Assembly (NCBI RefSeq): GCF_945915845.1
Contig: NZ_CAMEFX010000015.1
Coordinates: forward strand, 1 to 45,604
Reading direction: 5' to 3'
Length of the DNA: 45,604 nt
Source: an uncultured Actinobacillus sp.
GTDB lineage: Bacteria; Pseudomonadota; Gammaproteobacteria; Enterobacterales; Pasteurellaceae
The first letter of the stretch is position 1. Each line of letters begins with the position of its first letter. Of this stretch, positions 17,838 to 27,735 are shown piece after piece. The translations under genes and the position numbers were made by a program. The notes below the pieces were generated by a model, which saw only the letters and a list, made by a program, of their open reading frames with translations, did not search any database and was not told where the DNA came from.

Positions 17838-19241
17838 ATCTAAAGTAAAGTGCGGTGGTTTTTGTGCCAATTTATCTTCGCCAAACCACGCTAATTTATG
17901 ATGTAACGCCACCACTTCGCCCACCACAATTAAAGCCGGTGTTGGGGCATTTTCGGCAATCTCGGCAAGCTGAGCTAATGTGCCAATCTGCGTTTTTTGT
18001 GTTTCTTGCGTGCCTTGCGAAATAACCGCAATCGGGGTTTCTGCGGCTCTGCCATATTGTTGTAACCGATCTGCAATATCCTTGGCTTTTAATGTCCCCA
18101 TATAAATCACCAAGGTTTGATTGCTGCGTGCCAAGGTTTGCCATTCAATATCGCTAGCATCGGCTTTGCGATGACCTGTGACAAACACCGCACTTTGCGC
18201 ATAATCGCGATGGGTTAATGGAATACCGGCATAAGCAGTGGCACCAATGGCAGCAGTAATCCCAGGGACGACAGAAAAAGGAATTTGATTTTCTGCCAAC
18301 ACTTCCAATTCTTCGCCACCACGCCCAAACACAAAAGGATCGCCGCCTTTTAAACGCACTACTCGCTTACCTTGTTGGGCGTATTGCACTAATAAACTAT
18401 TGGTATCCTCTTGCGCCACTTGTTGACCTTGCGCACGTTTGCCCACAAACACCAATTCTGCATCGCGACGCACTAAGCCTAAAATTTCTTCGGACACTAA
18501 GGCATCATATAAAACAATGTCCGCCTGCTGAATTTCCTGTAATCCTTTTAAAGTCAACAGCCCTGCGTCTCCAGGACCTGCGCCCACTAACGCCACAGAA
18601 CCGCCTTGATAATCTGCTTTTAACTGCAATTCTAATTCTTGTTTGGCTTGCTCAATTTGGCGATTTTTTAGTAGTTGCGCAAAACGTCCGTTAAATAAAC
18701 TTTCCCAAAAACGGCGGCGTTCCGTAATGGTTTTTAATTTGCTTTTCACTTTGTGTCGCCATTTGCCTGAAATCTCTGCCATTGCACCTAAATGTTGTGG
18801 CAATAAGGCTTCTAATTTTTCTCGTAATAAACGTGCCAACACAGGCGCCGCACCGCCGCTGGAAATGGCCACTTGAATCGGACTGCGATCAATAATCGAA
18901 GGAAAAATAAAGCTGCAATGATCTTGATCATCTACCACATTTACTAATTTTTGTTGGCTTTCCGCCACCACAAACACGCGATGATTCAGTTGCTCATCAT
19001 CGGTTGCGGCAATCACAAAAAAAACTGACCGCACTTGATCGGCATGGAATGTTTTTCCCAACCAAATGATACGTTGTTGCTGTAAAAGTGCGGTTAATTC
19101 GGCATTTAATTTTTGTGCCACAATGCGCACTTCAGCATTGGCTTTTAACAACAAGCTCACTTTACGCGCCGCCACCGCACCGCCGCCCACCACCAACACG
19201 GGACGGTTGTTTAAATCAGCGAATAAAGGAAAGTAATTCAT
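17820..19241 (-). CDS. cysG: Siroheme synthase (multifunctional)
   Basis: CysG makes siroheme, the cofactor of CysI. The N-terminal Rossmann domain ([16 protein letters not shown] at about residue 16) is the precorrin-2 dehydrogenase/sirohydrochlorin ferrochelatase. The C-terminal half is the SAM-dependent uroporphyrinogen III C-methyltransferase, with [18 protein letters not shown] near 216, [21 protein letters not shown] near 298, and [20 protein letters not shown]. Length 473 residues (E. coli 457). Its ATG overlaps the sbp stop codon as ATGA, so translation is probably coupled. Position in the sulfate operon explains its role in supplying siroheme for sulfite reduction. Confidence 0.96.
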   Translation of the reverse strand: MNYFPLFADLNNRPVLVVGGGAVAARKVSLLLKANAEVRIVAQKLNAELTALLQQQRIIWLGKTFHADQVRSVFFVIAATDDEQLNHRVFVVAESQQKLVNVVDDQDHCSFIFPSIIDRSPIQVAISSGGAAPVLARLLREKLEALLPQHLGAMAEISGKWRHKVKSKLKTITERRRFWESLFNGRFAQLLKNRQIEQAKQELELQLKADYQGGSVALVGAGPGDAGLLTLKGLQEIQQADIVLYDALVSEEILGLVRRDAELVFVGKRAQGQQVAQEDTNSLLVQYAQQGKRVVRLKGGDPFVFGRGGEELEVLAENQIPFSVVPGITAAIGATAYAGIPLTHRDYAQSAVFVTGHRKADASDIEWQTLARSNQTLVIYMGTLKAKDIADRLQQYGRAAETPIAVISQGTQETQKTQIGTLAQLAEIAENAPTPALIVVGEVVALHHKLAWFGEDKLAQKPPHFTLDSLRVA

Positions 19242-20254
19242 TTTTTAGCTCCTTGCGCTTTAATATAAAGCTGATCAAATCCTGCGTTATCGGCAAAATG
19301 TTCCCTGTTAATTTTTGTCCAATCACCAAAGGTTTCATTCACATCAAAGGTCTTTACAGGCGGAAAAAGTGCGGTGAATTTTTGCAACGTTTTAGGATTG
19401 CTCGGACGAAAATAGTTTTTTGCCGCTAATTCTTGTGCCTTTTCAGACCAAAGCCCTTGCAAATAGGCTTGTGATAATTCGTGGGTTCCATTCATTTGGG
19501 TATTGGTGGTTTCCGCCACCAACACCGGCGTATAAGCCGTCAAACTCGGATACACCACCTCGAAACTCTCTTTCCCCAAGGCTTTCGCTGCTAATGCGGC
19601 TTCATTTTCAGGCGCGATTAACACATCGCCTAATTTACGTTGAGTAAATGAAATGGTCGCTCCTCGCGCGCCTGCTTCCAACATGGGCACATTCGCCAAT
19701 ATTTTCTGTATAAAAGCATTGACTTGCGCTTGATCTTGAAATTGTTGTTGGGCATAAGCCAACGCAGACAAATAAGCAAAACGACCATTGGCAGAAGTTT
19801 TTGGGTTAGCAAAAATCACTTTTACATCATCACGTGCCAAATCCGCCCAGTCTTGAATCCCTTTGGGATTGCCTTTATTGACTAAAAACACCATCACAGA
19901 ACCAAATGGCGTGGCGTTATTGGGTAGAGCTTGTTGCCAGTTTTCTGCCACTAAACCTTTTTTCACCAACATATTAATATCGTTGCTTTGGGTCAGCGTC
20001 ACCACATCAGCAGGTAAACCGCTGGCAACACTTAAGGCTTGCTTACTCGCGCCACCGTGGGACTGTGAAATTAATACTTCCGGATAAGCTTGACGAAATT
20101 CCGCATTATATTCTTTGTAAAAATCACGAATCACATCATAAGCCACATTAAGCAAGACCTGGTTAGGCTGATGGTTAGACTGACTTCCAAGAGTGATAAA
20201 GAAGGCAGCGCATAAAACGAATACAGCAAGAAAAATAACCGCGCTTTTCTTCAT
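19238..20254 (-). CDS. sbp: Periplasmic sulfate-binding protein of the CysTWA transporter
   Basis: This is the solute-binding protein that delivers sulfate (or thiosulfate) to CysTWA. It starts with a signal peptide ([20 protein letters not shown]), followed by [25 protein letters not shown] and [11 protein letters not shown], segments shared by Sbp and CysP. The mature length fits (338 residues in total). The ATG at 20254 has GAGAGG six bases upstream; an in-frame ATG at 20293 would put a charged tail before the signal sequence. It is the first gene of the minus-strand cys operon, divergent from cysT across a large dyad. Sbp versus CysP cannot be separated from sequence alone. Confidence 0.93.
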   Translation of the reverse strand: MKKSAVIFLAVFVLCAAFFITLGSQSNHQPNQVLLNVAYDVIRDFYKEYNAEFRQAYPEVLISQSHGGASKQALSVASGLPADVVTLTQSNDINMLVKKGLVAENWQQALPNNATPFGSVMVFLVNKGNPKGIQDWADLARDDVKVIFANPKTSANGRFAYLSALAYAQQQFQDQAQVNAFIQKILANVPMLEAGARGATISFTQRKLGDVLIAPENEAALAAKALGKESFEVVYPSLTAYTPVLVAETTNTQMNGTHELSQAYLQGLWSEKAQELAAKNYFRPSNPKTLQKFTALFPPVKTFDVNETFGDWTKINREHFADNAGFDQLYIKAQGAKK

Positions 20255-20350
20255 TTTGCACCTCTCTAATAACTTGGTCTTTTGCGACAACATCTGCAGC
20301 GTGAATTTATGTGTTGCAATTTATAAATCAAAATGATCAAATCCGAAAAT

Positions 20351-20443
20351 AACAAAACCTTATTTGTTATAACTAAAGTGAATATTTAAACGTTTCACTT
20401 AATTCATTAAATTCAATTTAGTTATAACAAATAAAGTTTTGTT
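20351..20443. promoter_or_regulatory. Large dyad control region between sbp and cysTWA
   Basis: The arms 20351-20377 and 20417-20443 are complementary at 26 of 27 positions (inner half TTATTTGTTATAACTAAA and its complement). The 39-base centre has a smaller dyad, AAGTGAA (20376-20382) and TTCACTT. The element is AT-rich and lies in the 273-bp gap between two divergent sulfate-transport operons. Sulfate genes are normally controlled by the LysR-type CysB, which binds dyad-type sites; CysB as ligand is inference. Confidence 0.6.
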
Positions 20444-20527
20444 CTTTGCTTTCTACCAAAAGTGCGGTTATTTTTTTGCCCATGTTTTAGGGTCTGTTTA
20501 AAACAGATGTGAGAAGTTGAAAATCCT

Positions 20528-21349
20528 ATGAGAACAGTTTTACCCTTTTTTAAGCGCGGATTAACTATGACGGCATTATGGTTAATTTCTATGATTATAT
20601 TGCCGCTTACCTTATTAATCGCAACGGCATTGCAGCTAAAAGGCGTGGATATTTGGTCAATTGTGACAAGCGAAAGAGTCATGTCTTCGATTTTGCTTTC
20701 CTTCAAAATGTCCTTTATCGCCACTATCGTCAATCTCATTTTTGGCTTTTTGTTGGCATGGATTTTGGTGCGTTACAATTTTTGGGGCAAAAATATCGTG
20801 AATGCATTAATTGATCTACCTTTCGCGCTGCCCACTGCAGTGGCTGGTATTGCTCTCGCCTCTCTTTATGCGCCCACAGGCTTATTGGGTTCTGCCTTAG
20901 AAAAAATCGGACTTCAAATTGCTTATACACCAAGTGGTATCACTGTGGCTTTAATATTTGTGAGCTTACCTTTTGTTGTACGTGCCATTCAGCCTGTATT
21001 ACAAAACCTTGATCCCAGTTATGAAGAAGCCGCAAGTATTTTAGGGGCAGGCAAATTTATCACCCTAACACGTGTGATCATTCCTGCGTTGCTACCTGCC
21101 ATTATCGGCGGTGCCGGGATGGGGTTTGCGCGATCCTTAGGCGAATATGGCTCCGTCATTTTTATCGCGGGCAATGTGCCGCTGGTGTCGGAAATTGCGC
21201 CGCTGATTATTATGTCAAAATTGGATCTCTACGATGTTCAAGGGGCTTCTGTGGTGGCGTTATTGATGATTTCTATTTCTTTTATTTTGATTTTCTTGAT
21301 TAACACGTTGCAATGGCAAGTGAGTAAAAAAATGACGCAGGTGAAATAA
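20528..21349 (+). CDS. cysT: Sulfate/thiosulfate ABC transporter permease
   Basis: CysT (CysU) is one of two membrane subunits of the sulfate importer. Six hydrophobic segments are visible, and the cytoplasmic EAA loop reads EEAASILGAGKFITLTRVIIPAL. The N-terminus (RTVLPFFKRG) resembles that of E. coli CysT, which supports the ATG at 20528 over the ATG at 20567, although the latter has GGA seven bases upstream. A small hairpin (TCTGTTT-A-AAACAGA, 20493-20507) lies just before the SD region. The TAA stop overlaps the cysW ATG as TAATG. Confidence 0.95.
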   Translation: MRTVLPFFKRGLTMTALWLISMIILPLTLLIATALQLKGVDIWSIVTSERVMSSILLSFKMSFIATIVNLIFGFLLAWILVRYNFWGKNIVNALIDLPFALPTAVAGIALASLYAPTGLLGSALEKIGLQIAYTPSGITVALIFVSLPFVVRAIQPVLQNLDPSYEEAASILGAGKFITLTRVIIPALLPAIIGGAGMGFARSLGEYGSVIFIAGNVPLVSEIAPLIIMSKLDLYDVQGASVVALLMISISFILIFLINTLQWQVSKKMTQVK

Positions 21350-22173
21350 TGAAAAACGTAAACAGTTGGCAAAAATGGACATTAATCGGCACTGGCTTGC
21401 TCTTTTTCGCCGTGATCTTACTGGCTCCACTCATCACCGTTTTTTATTACGCCCTTGAACAAGGCATTGAGTTATTTGTTCAATCCATTAGCAACGAAGA
21501 AGCGCAAAGTGCTATTTGGTTGAGTATTAAAGTGGCGTTAATTGTGTTGCCAATCAATGTGTTTATTGGTGTGGTGATGGCTTGGACCATTGCCTATTTT
21601 AATTTCAAAGGTAAAGCCATTTTAACCGCACTTTTAGACTTGCCTTTTTCCATTTCGCCTGTCGTGGTCGGTTTGATGTTTTTGCTGTTATTTGGTTTAG
21701 ATGGTTTGATGGGGAAATGGTTAATCGAACAAGGTTTCCGTGTGGTTTTTGCTGTTCCCAGCATTGTGATTGTGACCTTATTTGTCACTTTTCCCCTTAT
21801 CGTCAAATCCTTAATCCCAACCATGACGGCGCAAGGCAACAGCGAAGAACAAGCGGCGTTAATTCTTGGTGCCAGTACTTGGACACTATTTTGGCGTGTC
21901 ACTTTACCGAAAATTAAATGGGCATTAATTTACGGGGTGATTTTAAGTAATGCGCGCGCCATGGGCGAATTTGGTGCGGTGAGTGTCGTCTCCGGGCATA
22001 TTCGCGGCTTAACCAATACCATTCCCCTTTACGTAGAAATTAGTTACAACGAATACCAATTTATTGCGGCCTTTGCTTGTGCAAGTTTATTAGCCTTACT
22101 CGCAATTTTTACCCTTGGTTTACAAAATATTATCGGCTGGTTACAACAGCGAAAATTAAAAACTCAGCTTTAA
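21349..22173 (+). CDS. cysW: Sulfate/thiosulfate ABC transporter permease
   Basis: CysW is the second membrane subunit of the sulfate importer (274 residues). It has about six hydrophobic segments and the EAA loop EEQAALILGASTWTLFWRVT, followed by the conserved LSNARAMGEFGAVSVVSG. Its start codon overlaps the cysT stop by one base, so translation is probably coupled. A USS complement (ACCGCACTT) lies inside the gene near 21627. Confidence 0.96.
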   Translation: MKNVNSWQKWTLIGTGLLFFAVILLAPLITVFYYALEQGIELFVQSISNEEAQSAIWLSIKVALIVLPINVFIGVVMAWTIAYFNFKGKAILTALLDLPFSISPVVVGLMFLLLFGLDGLMGKWLIEQGFRVVFAVPSIVIVTLFVTFPLIVKSLIPTMTAQGNSEEQAALILGASTWTLFWRVTLPKIKWALIYGVILSNARAMGEFGAVSVVSGHIRGLTNTIPLYVEISYNEYQFIAAFACASLLALLAIFTLGLQNIIGWLQQRKLKTQL

Positions 22174-22185
22174 TGGGGAACCCTA

Positions 22186-23262
22186 ATGTCAATTAAAATC
22201 GAAAATCTCCAAAAACATTTTGGCCATTTCCATGCCTTAAAAAATATTAATTTACAATTTAGCCGCAATCAATTAACCGCACTTTTAGGCCCAAGCGGTT
22301 GTGGCAAAACCACCTTATTGCGCACTATTGCCGGCTTAGAGTTTGCCGATAGCGGTCGAATTTGGTTTGAAGAGCGAGATGTAACAAATTTATCCGCTAA
22401 AGATCGCGGTGTGGGTTTTGTGTTTCAGCATTATGCTTTATTCCAAAATATGACAGTATTTGATAACGTGGCATTTGGGTTACAAGTAAAACCGCGCAAA
22501 ACTCGCCCGAGCAAAGAAGAAATTTGTGAAAAAGTGACCGCACTTTTGCAATTAGTGAAGTTAGAACATTTGGCTCATCGCTATCCTAACCAACTTTCAG
22601 GCGGTCAGCGTCAACGTATTGCCCTCGCTCGTTCGTTGGCGGTTCAGCCTCAAGTGTTATTGTTGGACGAACCTTTCGGTGCATTGGATGCGCAAGTACG
22701 TAAAGAATTGCGTCGTTGGCTGCGTGATTTACACCAAGAATTGAATGTGACCAGTATTTTTGTGACTCATGATCAAGATGAAGCCTTAGATGTGTCCGAT
22801 CGCATTGTGGTGATGAACCAAGGGCAAATTGAGCAAATTGATCATCCCAATGAAATCTATCATGCGCCACAAACCCCATTTGTCACCCAATTTGTGGGCG
22901 ATGTGAATGTGTTTCATGGGCATATTGATCAAGGGAAATTGGTGATTGGCGAATTTGCCCATAATATTGACGCTCATCCGAATGTCACCACGCCGGTGGA
23001 AAACCAATCGGCAACGGCGTATATCCGCCCCTATGAACTAACGCTTTCGCGTTCAAGCGAAAATGCCCTCGCAGTCGGTAAAATCACGCATATTAACGCC
23101 ATTGGTTTTATTGTTCGCATTGAAATCCAAAGTGCGCAAAGCGAGCAACCCATTGAAGTGATTTTAACCAAAGCCGCCTATTTGAATGCGCAATATCAGG
23201 TGAATGAACAGATTTATTTGGTACCGGATAAATTAAATTTATTCCAGCAAATGAATATTTAA
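22186..23262 (+). CDS. cysA: Sulfate/thiosulfate ABC transporter ATP-binding protein
   Basis: CysA powers sulfate import by ATP hydrolysis. Walker A GPSGCGKT is at residues 35-42, the signature [16 protein letters not shown] near 137, Walker [13 protein letters not shown] near 157, and the switch H in [13 protein letters not shown]-terminal regulatory (TOBE-like) domain follows from about residue 240, giving 358 residues, close to E. coli CysA (365). The ATG has GGGGAA about six bases upstream and lies 12 bases after cysW, so cysTWA form one operon. Confidence 0.97.
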   Translation: MSIKIENLQKHFGHFHALKNINLQFSRNQLTALLGPSGCGKTTLLRTIAGLEFADSGRIWFEERDVTNLSAKDRGVGFVFQHYALFQNMTVFDNVAFGLQVKPRKTRPSKEEICEKVTALLQLVKLEHLAHRYPNQLSGGQRQRIALARSLAVQPQVLLLDEPFGALDAQVRKELRRWLRDLHQELNVTSIFVTHDQDEALDVSDRIVVMNQGQIEQIDHPNEIYHAPQTPFVTQFVGDVNVFHGHIDQGKLVIGEFAHNIDAHPNVTTPVENQSATAYIRPYELTLSRSSENALAVGKITHINAIGFIVRIEIQSAQSEQPIEVILTKAAYLNAQYQVNEQIYLVPDKLNLFQQMNI

Positions 23263-23301
23263 CCCTTGAATTGCCGAACCATAAACCCTTTCAGCGTTTA
23301 C

Positions 23302-23346
23302 TGCACAAGACGGACGTTTCGACAGGCTCAACGACCGTCTTGTGCA
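23302..23346. repeat. Dyad with TTCGACAGGCTCA element after cysA
   Basis: A perfect 12-bp inverted repeat (TGCACAAGACGG / CCGTCTTGTGCA) flanks a loop with TTTCGACAGGCTCA. The loop core recurs at about 25961 (inverted) and in tandem at 29736-29804. It may end the cysTWA transcript, although no T-run follows. The rest of the 210-bp gap to fdhE shows only a USS (AAAAGTGCGGT near 23439). Confidence 0.7.
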
Positions 23347-23472
23347 ACGGCTGCATAATATCGGAAAAAACATCCCGTCTATTCGCTATTTTGCCTTATT
23401 CCCCATAATGTCCCCAAATTGTGTAATGCCCTTTTGCGAAAAGTGCGGTAAAATCAGGGGGACTTTTTTATT

Positions 23473-24387
23473 ATGGATACCAACTCTATGGCGATACGAA
23501 TTCTTCCCGAAGATGAAATTAAGCAAGCGGCAAATTCATTTCAACATCCTGCACTACTCTTTGCCAATCCGAAAAACCTATATGAACGCCGTGCGAAGCG
23601 TTTACGTGATTTAGCCAAAGATCACCCTTTTGCGGATTATCTCAATTTTGCGGCTCAAGTGGTTGACGCACAGCTTGTGGCATTAACCGAAAATCCTTTA
23701 GCCAAACAAGACATTCAATTTGAAAGCATCCGTCCATTAGATGTCAAAAAATGGCAACGTGATGGAAAATGGCGTGAATATTTGACCGCACTTTTGGCAG
23801 AACTTAAACCCACGGCAAATGAAACCGTACAAGCAACGATCGAATGGCTTGAAAAAGCGGCCAATGATGAACTAGAACAACTTGCAGATCACTTATTGGC
23901 TCAAGATTTTACGCAGGTAGAAAGTGATAAAGCGATCTTTATTTGGGCGGCATTGTCTGTCTATTGGTTGCAATTAGCGCAACAATTACCACGCGGTACG
24001 CAAATTGAAAGTGCGGAAGGCTTACAATTCTGTCCGGTTTGCCATTCGGCCCCTGTGGCTAGCGTGATTCAGTTCGGTTCAAGCCAAGGATTGCGCTATG
24101 TGCATTGTTCATTGTGTGAAACGGAATGGAATATGGTGCGCGCGCAATGTACGAATTGTGGACATTCAAAAGAACTCGATTACTGGGCAATTGACGATGA
24201 TAATGCGCCGGTTAAGGCGGAAAGCTGTGGAGATTGCCATAGTTATTTGAAAGTAGTTTACCAAGAAAAAGATCCTTATGTGGAACCTGTGGCTGACGAT
24301 CTTGCCAGTCTTTTCTTAGATATTGAAATGGGTGAGAAAAATCTCAGCCGTAGCGGGTTAAATCCGTTTATCTTTCCGGCAGAATAG
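23473..24387 (+). CDS. fdhE: Formate dehydrogenase maturation factor
   Basis: FdhE is a cytoplasmic iron-binding chaperone needed to make active membrane formate dehydrogenase. Four CxxC pairs, typical of the family, are visible in the second half: [25 protein letters not shown] and CGDCHSYL. Length up to 304 residues. The exact start is open: the ATG at 23473 has AGGGGG 11 bases upstream, while an ATG at 23488 gives [16 protein letters not shown], closer to the N-terminus expected from Haemophilus homologues. Its partner fdnGHI lies 5.5 kb downstream, separated by seven unrelated genes. Confidence 0.93.
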   Translation: MDTNSMAIRILPEDEIKQAANSFQHPALLFANPKNLYERRAKRLRDLAKDHPFADYLNFAAQVVDAQLVALTENPLAKQDIQFESIRPLDVKKWQRDGKWREYLTALLAELKPTANETVQATIEWLEKAANDELEQLADHLLAQDFTQVESDKAIFIWAALSVYWLQLAQQLPRGTQIESAEGLQFCPVCHSAPVASVIQFGSSQGLRYVHCSLCETEWNMVRAQCTNCGHSKELDYWAIDDDNAPVKAESCGDCHSYLKVVYQEKDPYVEPVADDLASLFLDIEMGEKNLSRSGLNPFIFPAE

Positions 24388-24396
24388 GAGACAACA

Positions 24397-25215
24397 ATGA
24401 CATATCAAGTAATCGCTTTTGATTTAGACGGCACATTGCTCAACCCTGAAAATCAAATTTTGGATGCCAATAAACAAGCTATTCAGCAAGCTCGTGCTAA
24501 AGGGCTGAAAGTGGTTTTGGTGACAGGTCGCCATCATACTGCGGTTAAACCTTATTATGCGGAACTGGGGTTGGACACGCCGATTATTTGTTGTAACGGC
24601 ACCTATATTTATCATCCTGCCACCGATGAAGTTAGCCATACTAACCCACTTTCTGCGGAACAATGCCGCAAAGTGTTGGCAGTGGCAAAAAAATACGGCA
24701 CACATTTATTGATGTATAGCCGTGACGCCATGAACTACACGGAACTGAATCCGCACATGACAAAATTTTTGCAGTGGGCAAATTCTTATGACAACTCTTT
24801 GCGTCCGAATATTTGTCAAGTTGCCGGCTTTGAGCCGATGATTGAAGATCCGAATGAAATTATTTGGAAATTTGTCATTAGCGCGCCAAACCGTGAAGCC
24901 ATGGAAAGTGCGGTGAAAGAATTGCCTGTTTCTGAATTTAGCGCGGAATGGTCTTGGGTAGATCGCGTGGATTGCTCATCAAACGGCAATACCAAAGGGG
25001 CTAAACTGGCGTTATTGCTTAAAGAATGGGATATCGATCCGCAACATGTGATTGCCTTTGGCGATAATCATAATGACATCAGTATGTTAACTTCCGTGGG
25101 CTTAGGCGTGGCTATGGGCAATGCGGAAGATGAAGTGAAATCGCAAGCCAAAGCAGTGATTGGTTCCAATGCGGACGCCTCTATCGCACATTATTTAACT
25201 GAACTATTAAAATAA
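24397..25215 (+). CDS. HAD-superfamily Cof-type phosphatase
   Basis: This 272-residue cytoplasmic protein is a type IIB (Cof) HAD hydrolase. Motif I is FDLDGTLL (D8/D10), motif II VTGR with T near residue 43, motif III a Lys near 199 (NTKGAKLALLL), and motif IV GDNHNDISML. The cap lies between motifs II and III. Relatives include E. coli YidA and YigL, which dephosphorylate sugar phosphates or pyridoxal phosphate; the substrate here is not visible. It follows fdhE by nine bases with SD AGGAG, so it is likely co-transcribed. Confidence 0.88.
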   Translation: MTYQVIAFDLDGTLLNPENQILDANKQAIQQARAKGLKVVLVTGRHHTAVKPYYAELGLDTPIICCNGTYIYHPATDEVSHTNPLSAEQCRKVLAVAKKYGTHLLMYSRDAMNYTELNPHMTKFLQWANSYDNSLRPNICQVAGFEPMIEDPNEIIWKFVISAPNREAMESAVKELPVSEFSAEWSWVDRVDCSSNGNTKGAKLALLLKEWDIDPQHVIAFGDNHNDISMLTSVGLGVAMGNAEDEVKSQAKAVIGSNADASIAHYLTELLK

Positions 25216-25235
25216 CTTTTACCTGAGGATTTTTT

Positions 25236-25556
25236 ATGACAGAAGTGAAAAAACTCGATCCCGATACAGCCATTGATATGGCTTATGATATTTTCCTGGA
25301 AATGGCACCTGAAAACTTAGATCCTGCGGATATTATGCTGTTTAATCTGCAATTTGAAGATCGTGGTGCGGTTGAGTTTGTCGAAACCGCTGAGAATTGG
25401 GATGAAGAAATCGGCGTACTCATCGATCCTGATGAATACGCTGAGGTTTGGATTGGTTTAGTCAATGAGCAAGATGAAATGGATGATATTTTTGCTAAGT
25501 TCTTGATTTCACACCGTGAAGAAGATCGTGAATATCATATTGTGTGGAAGGAATAA
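25236..25556 (+). CDS. YciU/HI1450-family putative dsDNA mimic protein
   Basis: This 106-residue protein is very acidic (many Asp and Glu, runs such as DPDEYAEVW and EQDEMDDIF). It resembles the DUF440 family (E. coli YciU, H. influenzae HI1450), proposed from structure to mimic the charge of double-stranded DNA and bind HU-like proteins. SD TGAGGA lies about nine bases before ATG. It is 20 bases after the phosphatase gene and 3 bases before the next gene. Confidence 0.85.
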   Translation: MTEVKKLDPDTAIDMAYDIFLEMAPENLDPADIMLFNLQFEDRGAVEFVETAENWDEEIGVLIDPDEYAEVWIGLVNEQDEMDDIFAKFLISHREEDREYHIVWKE

Positions 25557-25559
25557 TTG

Positions 25560-25907
25560 ATGACAAATTTGGTTTTATTACATATCACCGGTGCATTTTT
25601 AAGCTTATCCTTACTCATTATTCGCGGCTTGATGCAACTCAATGGCAAAGACTGGCGCGCAGTAAAACCCCTTAAAATTTTACCGCACTTAGCGGACACC
25701 TTATTACTTGTTAGTGGGATTGCGCTCATTTTTAGTTTTGGTTTTTCATTGCAAACTTGGCTGATGGCCAAATTCCTGTGCTTTGTACTCTACGCCATTT
25801 TTGCAGGCAAATATTTTAGCCGTAAAACCACGCGCCCCAATGCGGTATTTTTCTTGCTCTCAATTTTGGCATTTAGTGCGGCGATGTTATTAGGTTATCA
25901 CCACTAA
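25560..25907 (+). CDS. SirB2-family membrane protein
   Basis: This is a small inner-membrane protein (115 residues) with four hydrophobic segments, beginning MTNLVLLHITGAFLSLSLLI and ending in a helix before GYHH. The pattern fits the SirB (SirB2) family, whose function is not established. The start is the ATG at 25560, with AAGGA about seven bases upstream; a TTG at 25557 is possible. It starts 3 bases after the DUF440 gene, so the two are translated from one message. Confidence 0.75.
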   Translation: MTNLVLLHITGAFLSLSLLIIRGLMQLNGKDWRAVKPLKILPHLADTLLLVSGIALIFSFGFSLQTWLMAKFLCFVLYAIFAGKYFSRKTTRPNAVFFLLSILAFSAAMLLGYHH

Positions 25908-25943
25908 AACGAGCAATATTCACCAGATATGATGTCACTATAA

Positions 25944-26004
25944 GACAAAGCTGAAATGACGGTTGGTGAGCCTGTCGAACCAATCGTTATTCAGTCTTGC
26001 GCAA
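25944..26004. repeat. Imperfect dyad with TTCGACAGGCTCA element
   Basis: Between convergent genes lies an imperfect inverted repeat (GACGGTTGGT against ACCAATCGTT, extended by CTGAA/TTCAG). Its loop holds the complement of GTTCGACAGGCTCACCAACC (25961-25982). The trailing part (CAGTCTTGCGC) resembles CGTCTTGTGC at 23336 and AGTCTTGTGC at 29717. It may act as a bidirectional terminator. Confidence 0.6.
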
Positions 26005-26012
26005 TCACTACA

Positions 26013-26750
26013 TCATCCCAGATCTCTCAATTTCCTTACCCCATAAATTTCCCGTTGTGCTAAATTAATTTTCACTTCTACCCCAAACGCCCTTGCAAGA
26101 TTTTCTGTATTTAACACCGCTTGTGTTTCGCCGTGAGCAAGGATTTTGCCTTTATCCAATAAAATAATTTCATCACAAAAGCGGTAGGCTAAATCTAAGT
26201 GATGAATTGCCACCACACAGGTTTTCTGCGGTGTGAGGGCTTTAAGCTGTTCCATCATATCAATTTGATAATAGGGATCTAACGGGGCAATAGGTTCGTC
26301 AGCAAGCAATAATGGAGCTTGTTTGATACAACAACGAGCCAGTTGTACTCGAGCTTTTTCGCCACCTGAAAGTTGTTGGAACGGCTTTTCAAGGAGGTGA
26401 GAGATAGAAAATTGTTCGGAAACCGACCGCACTTTTGCTTGCTCGTTTTTTGTGGGCGAAGCCAAACCCAGTGCGATTACATCATAAACGGATAAATCCC
26501 AATGAATTTGGGTATTTTGAGCAAAATAGGCAAGCTGTTCGCTTTTCTGTTTGGCGGTCATTGCGGATAATTTGCAATTTCCGAGCCAAATCTCACCGCT
26601 TGTAAGCGGTAAGATCCCTGCGATACTTTTCAATAAGGTGGATTTCCCTGCCCCGTTTGCCCCCATAATGCCGATAAGTTTGCCTTGTGGGATATGGCAA
26701 CTGATGTTGGATAAACCGAATGTCAGGCTGACGTTTTCCAGTTTAATCAT
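26013..26750 (-). CDS. FecE/BtuD-type ABC transporter ATP-binding protein
   Basis: This is the ATPase (245 residues) of an iron-siderophore, haem or cobalamin type importer. Walker A GANGAGKS is at residues 30-37, the signature LSGGEKARVQLARC near 128, Walker B LLLADEP near 149, and the switch His in VVAIHHLD. The start overlaps the end of the permease gene by 8 bp, with GGAG upstream, so they are translationally coupled. Substrate cannot be read from the sequence. Confidence 0.9.
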   Translation of the reverse strand: MIKLENVSLTFGLSNISCHIPQGKLIGIMGANGAGKSTLLKSIAGILPLTSGEIWLGNCKLSAMTAKQKSEQLAYFAQNTQIHWDLSVYDVIALGLASPTKNEQAKVRSVSEQFSISHLLEKPFQQLSGGEKARVQLARCCIKQAPLLLADEPIAPLDPYYQIDMMEQLKALTPQKTCVVAIHHLDLAYRFCDEIILLDKGKILAHGETQAVLNTENLARAFGVEVKINLAQREIYGVRKLRDLG

Positions 26751-27723
26751 TTGCCATTCTCCGTTGCTGTGTTAATAAAATCCAAATCAAAAACGGCGCG
26801 CCGATAATTGCCGTAAGCGTTCCCACATAAATATGGGAAAAGAACGGCAAATATAAAATACAGAGATCGGCAATCAGTAAAATTAATGCCCCTATCAAAC
26901 CGCTTGTAAGGTAAAGCTGTGATGGGCGTTTTTTCAGAATAATACGAGCCAAGTGCGGTGCAATTAAGCCGATAAAGCCGATGGTTCCTGTTTGCGGAAT
27001 GGTTGCCCCCACTAATAAGGCAACACCCAAAGTGGTAATGAAAAAGCTACGTTTGGGGTCTATGCCCATTGTGCTTGCAGTTTCTTCGCCGAAGGTGAGC
27101 AAATCAAGGTAACGGCGTTGTTGATAAAGACAGAACAATCCCAACAGGATAATCGGTAATGAAATCAATAAGGTATCTAATTTCGCCCACACCAACGAGC
27201 CTTGTAGCCAGCGGTAAAGTTCCGCCAACGCCCAAGGGCTTTCAGCGTTAGACAGCAACAAGGCAATCGCTGAACCCAGTAGCATATTGACCGCCAAACC
27301 GCTTAAAATCATCATTGTTGTACCGTGATTTTTGGCTATCAAATAGACCAATAAAAAGCTCAACAACGCCCCCAGCACACCGCTAATCAACAATAGGGTA
27401 AAGGGGACAGAAAAATAGTACAGAATAAAAACACTGGCAGTTGTCGCCCCGTTTGCACTCCCCAACAAACCAGGGCTTGCCAGCGGATTTTGAAATATCC
27501 CCTGCATTGCATTGCCAGCCACTGCCAAACTTGCCCCTGTTAGCACGGCAAGTAAAATCCGTGGCAGACGAATATCCCACAACACAAGCGGTCGCATATC
27601 CGTCACAATTCCGTCCGCACATCTCAATGCTGAAAAATCGTTAAGGTCGTACCAACTTGCTAGGCTAATAATAGCCAGAAGCAAGAGCAAAAGTGCGGTG
27701 TTAAGTTGGGTTGTTTTGTTCAT
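26743..27723 (-). CDS. FecCD-family ABC transporter permease
   Basis: This 326-residue protein has about nine to ten hydrophobic segments and matches the FecCD/BtuC permease family. Typical pieces are LPRILLAVLTGASLAVAGNAMQ near residue 53, NPLASPGLLG, LSGLAVNMLLGSA and GTIGFIGLIAPHLARI near 241. It imports iron complexes, haem or cobalamin with the neighbouring ATPase. No good SD precedes its ATG, which lies 12 bases after the Bro-N/DinD-like gene, so it may depend on translation of that gene. Confidence 0.9.
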   Translation of the reverse strand: MNKTTQLNTALLLLLLAIISLASWYDLNDFSALRCADGIVTDMRPLVLWDIRLPRILLAVLTGASLAVAGNAMQGIFQNPLASPGLLGSANGATTASVFILYYFSVPFTLLLISGVLGALLSFLLVYLIAKNHGTTMMILSGLAVNMLLGSAIALLLSNAESPWALAELYRWLQGSLVWAKLDTLLISLPIILLGLFCLYQQRRYLDLLTFGEETASTMGIDPKRSFFITTLGVALLVGATIPQTGTIGFIGLIAPHLARIILKKRPSQLYLTSGLIGALILLIADLCILYLPFFSHIYVGTLTAIIGAPFLIWILLTQQRRMAND

Positions 27724-27735
27724 CGTTTTATTTAA

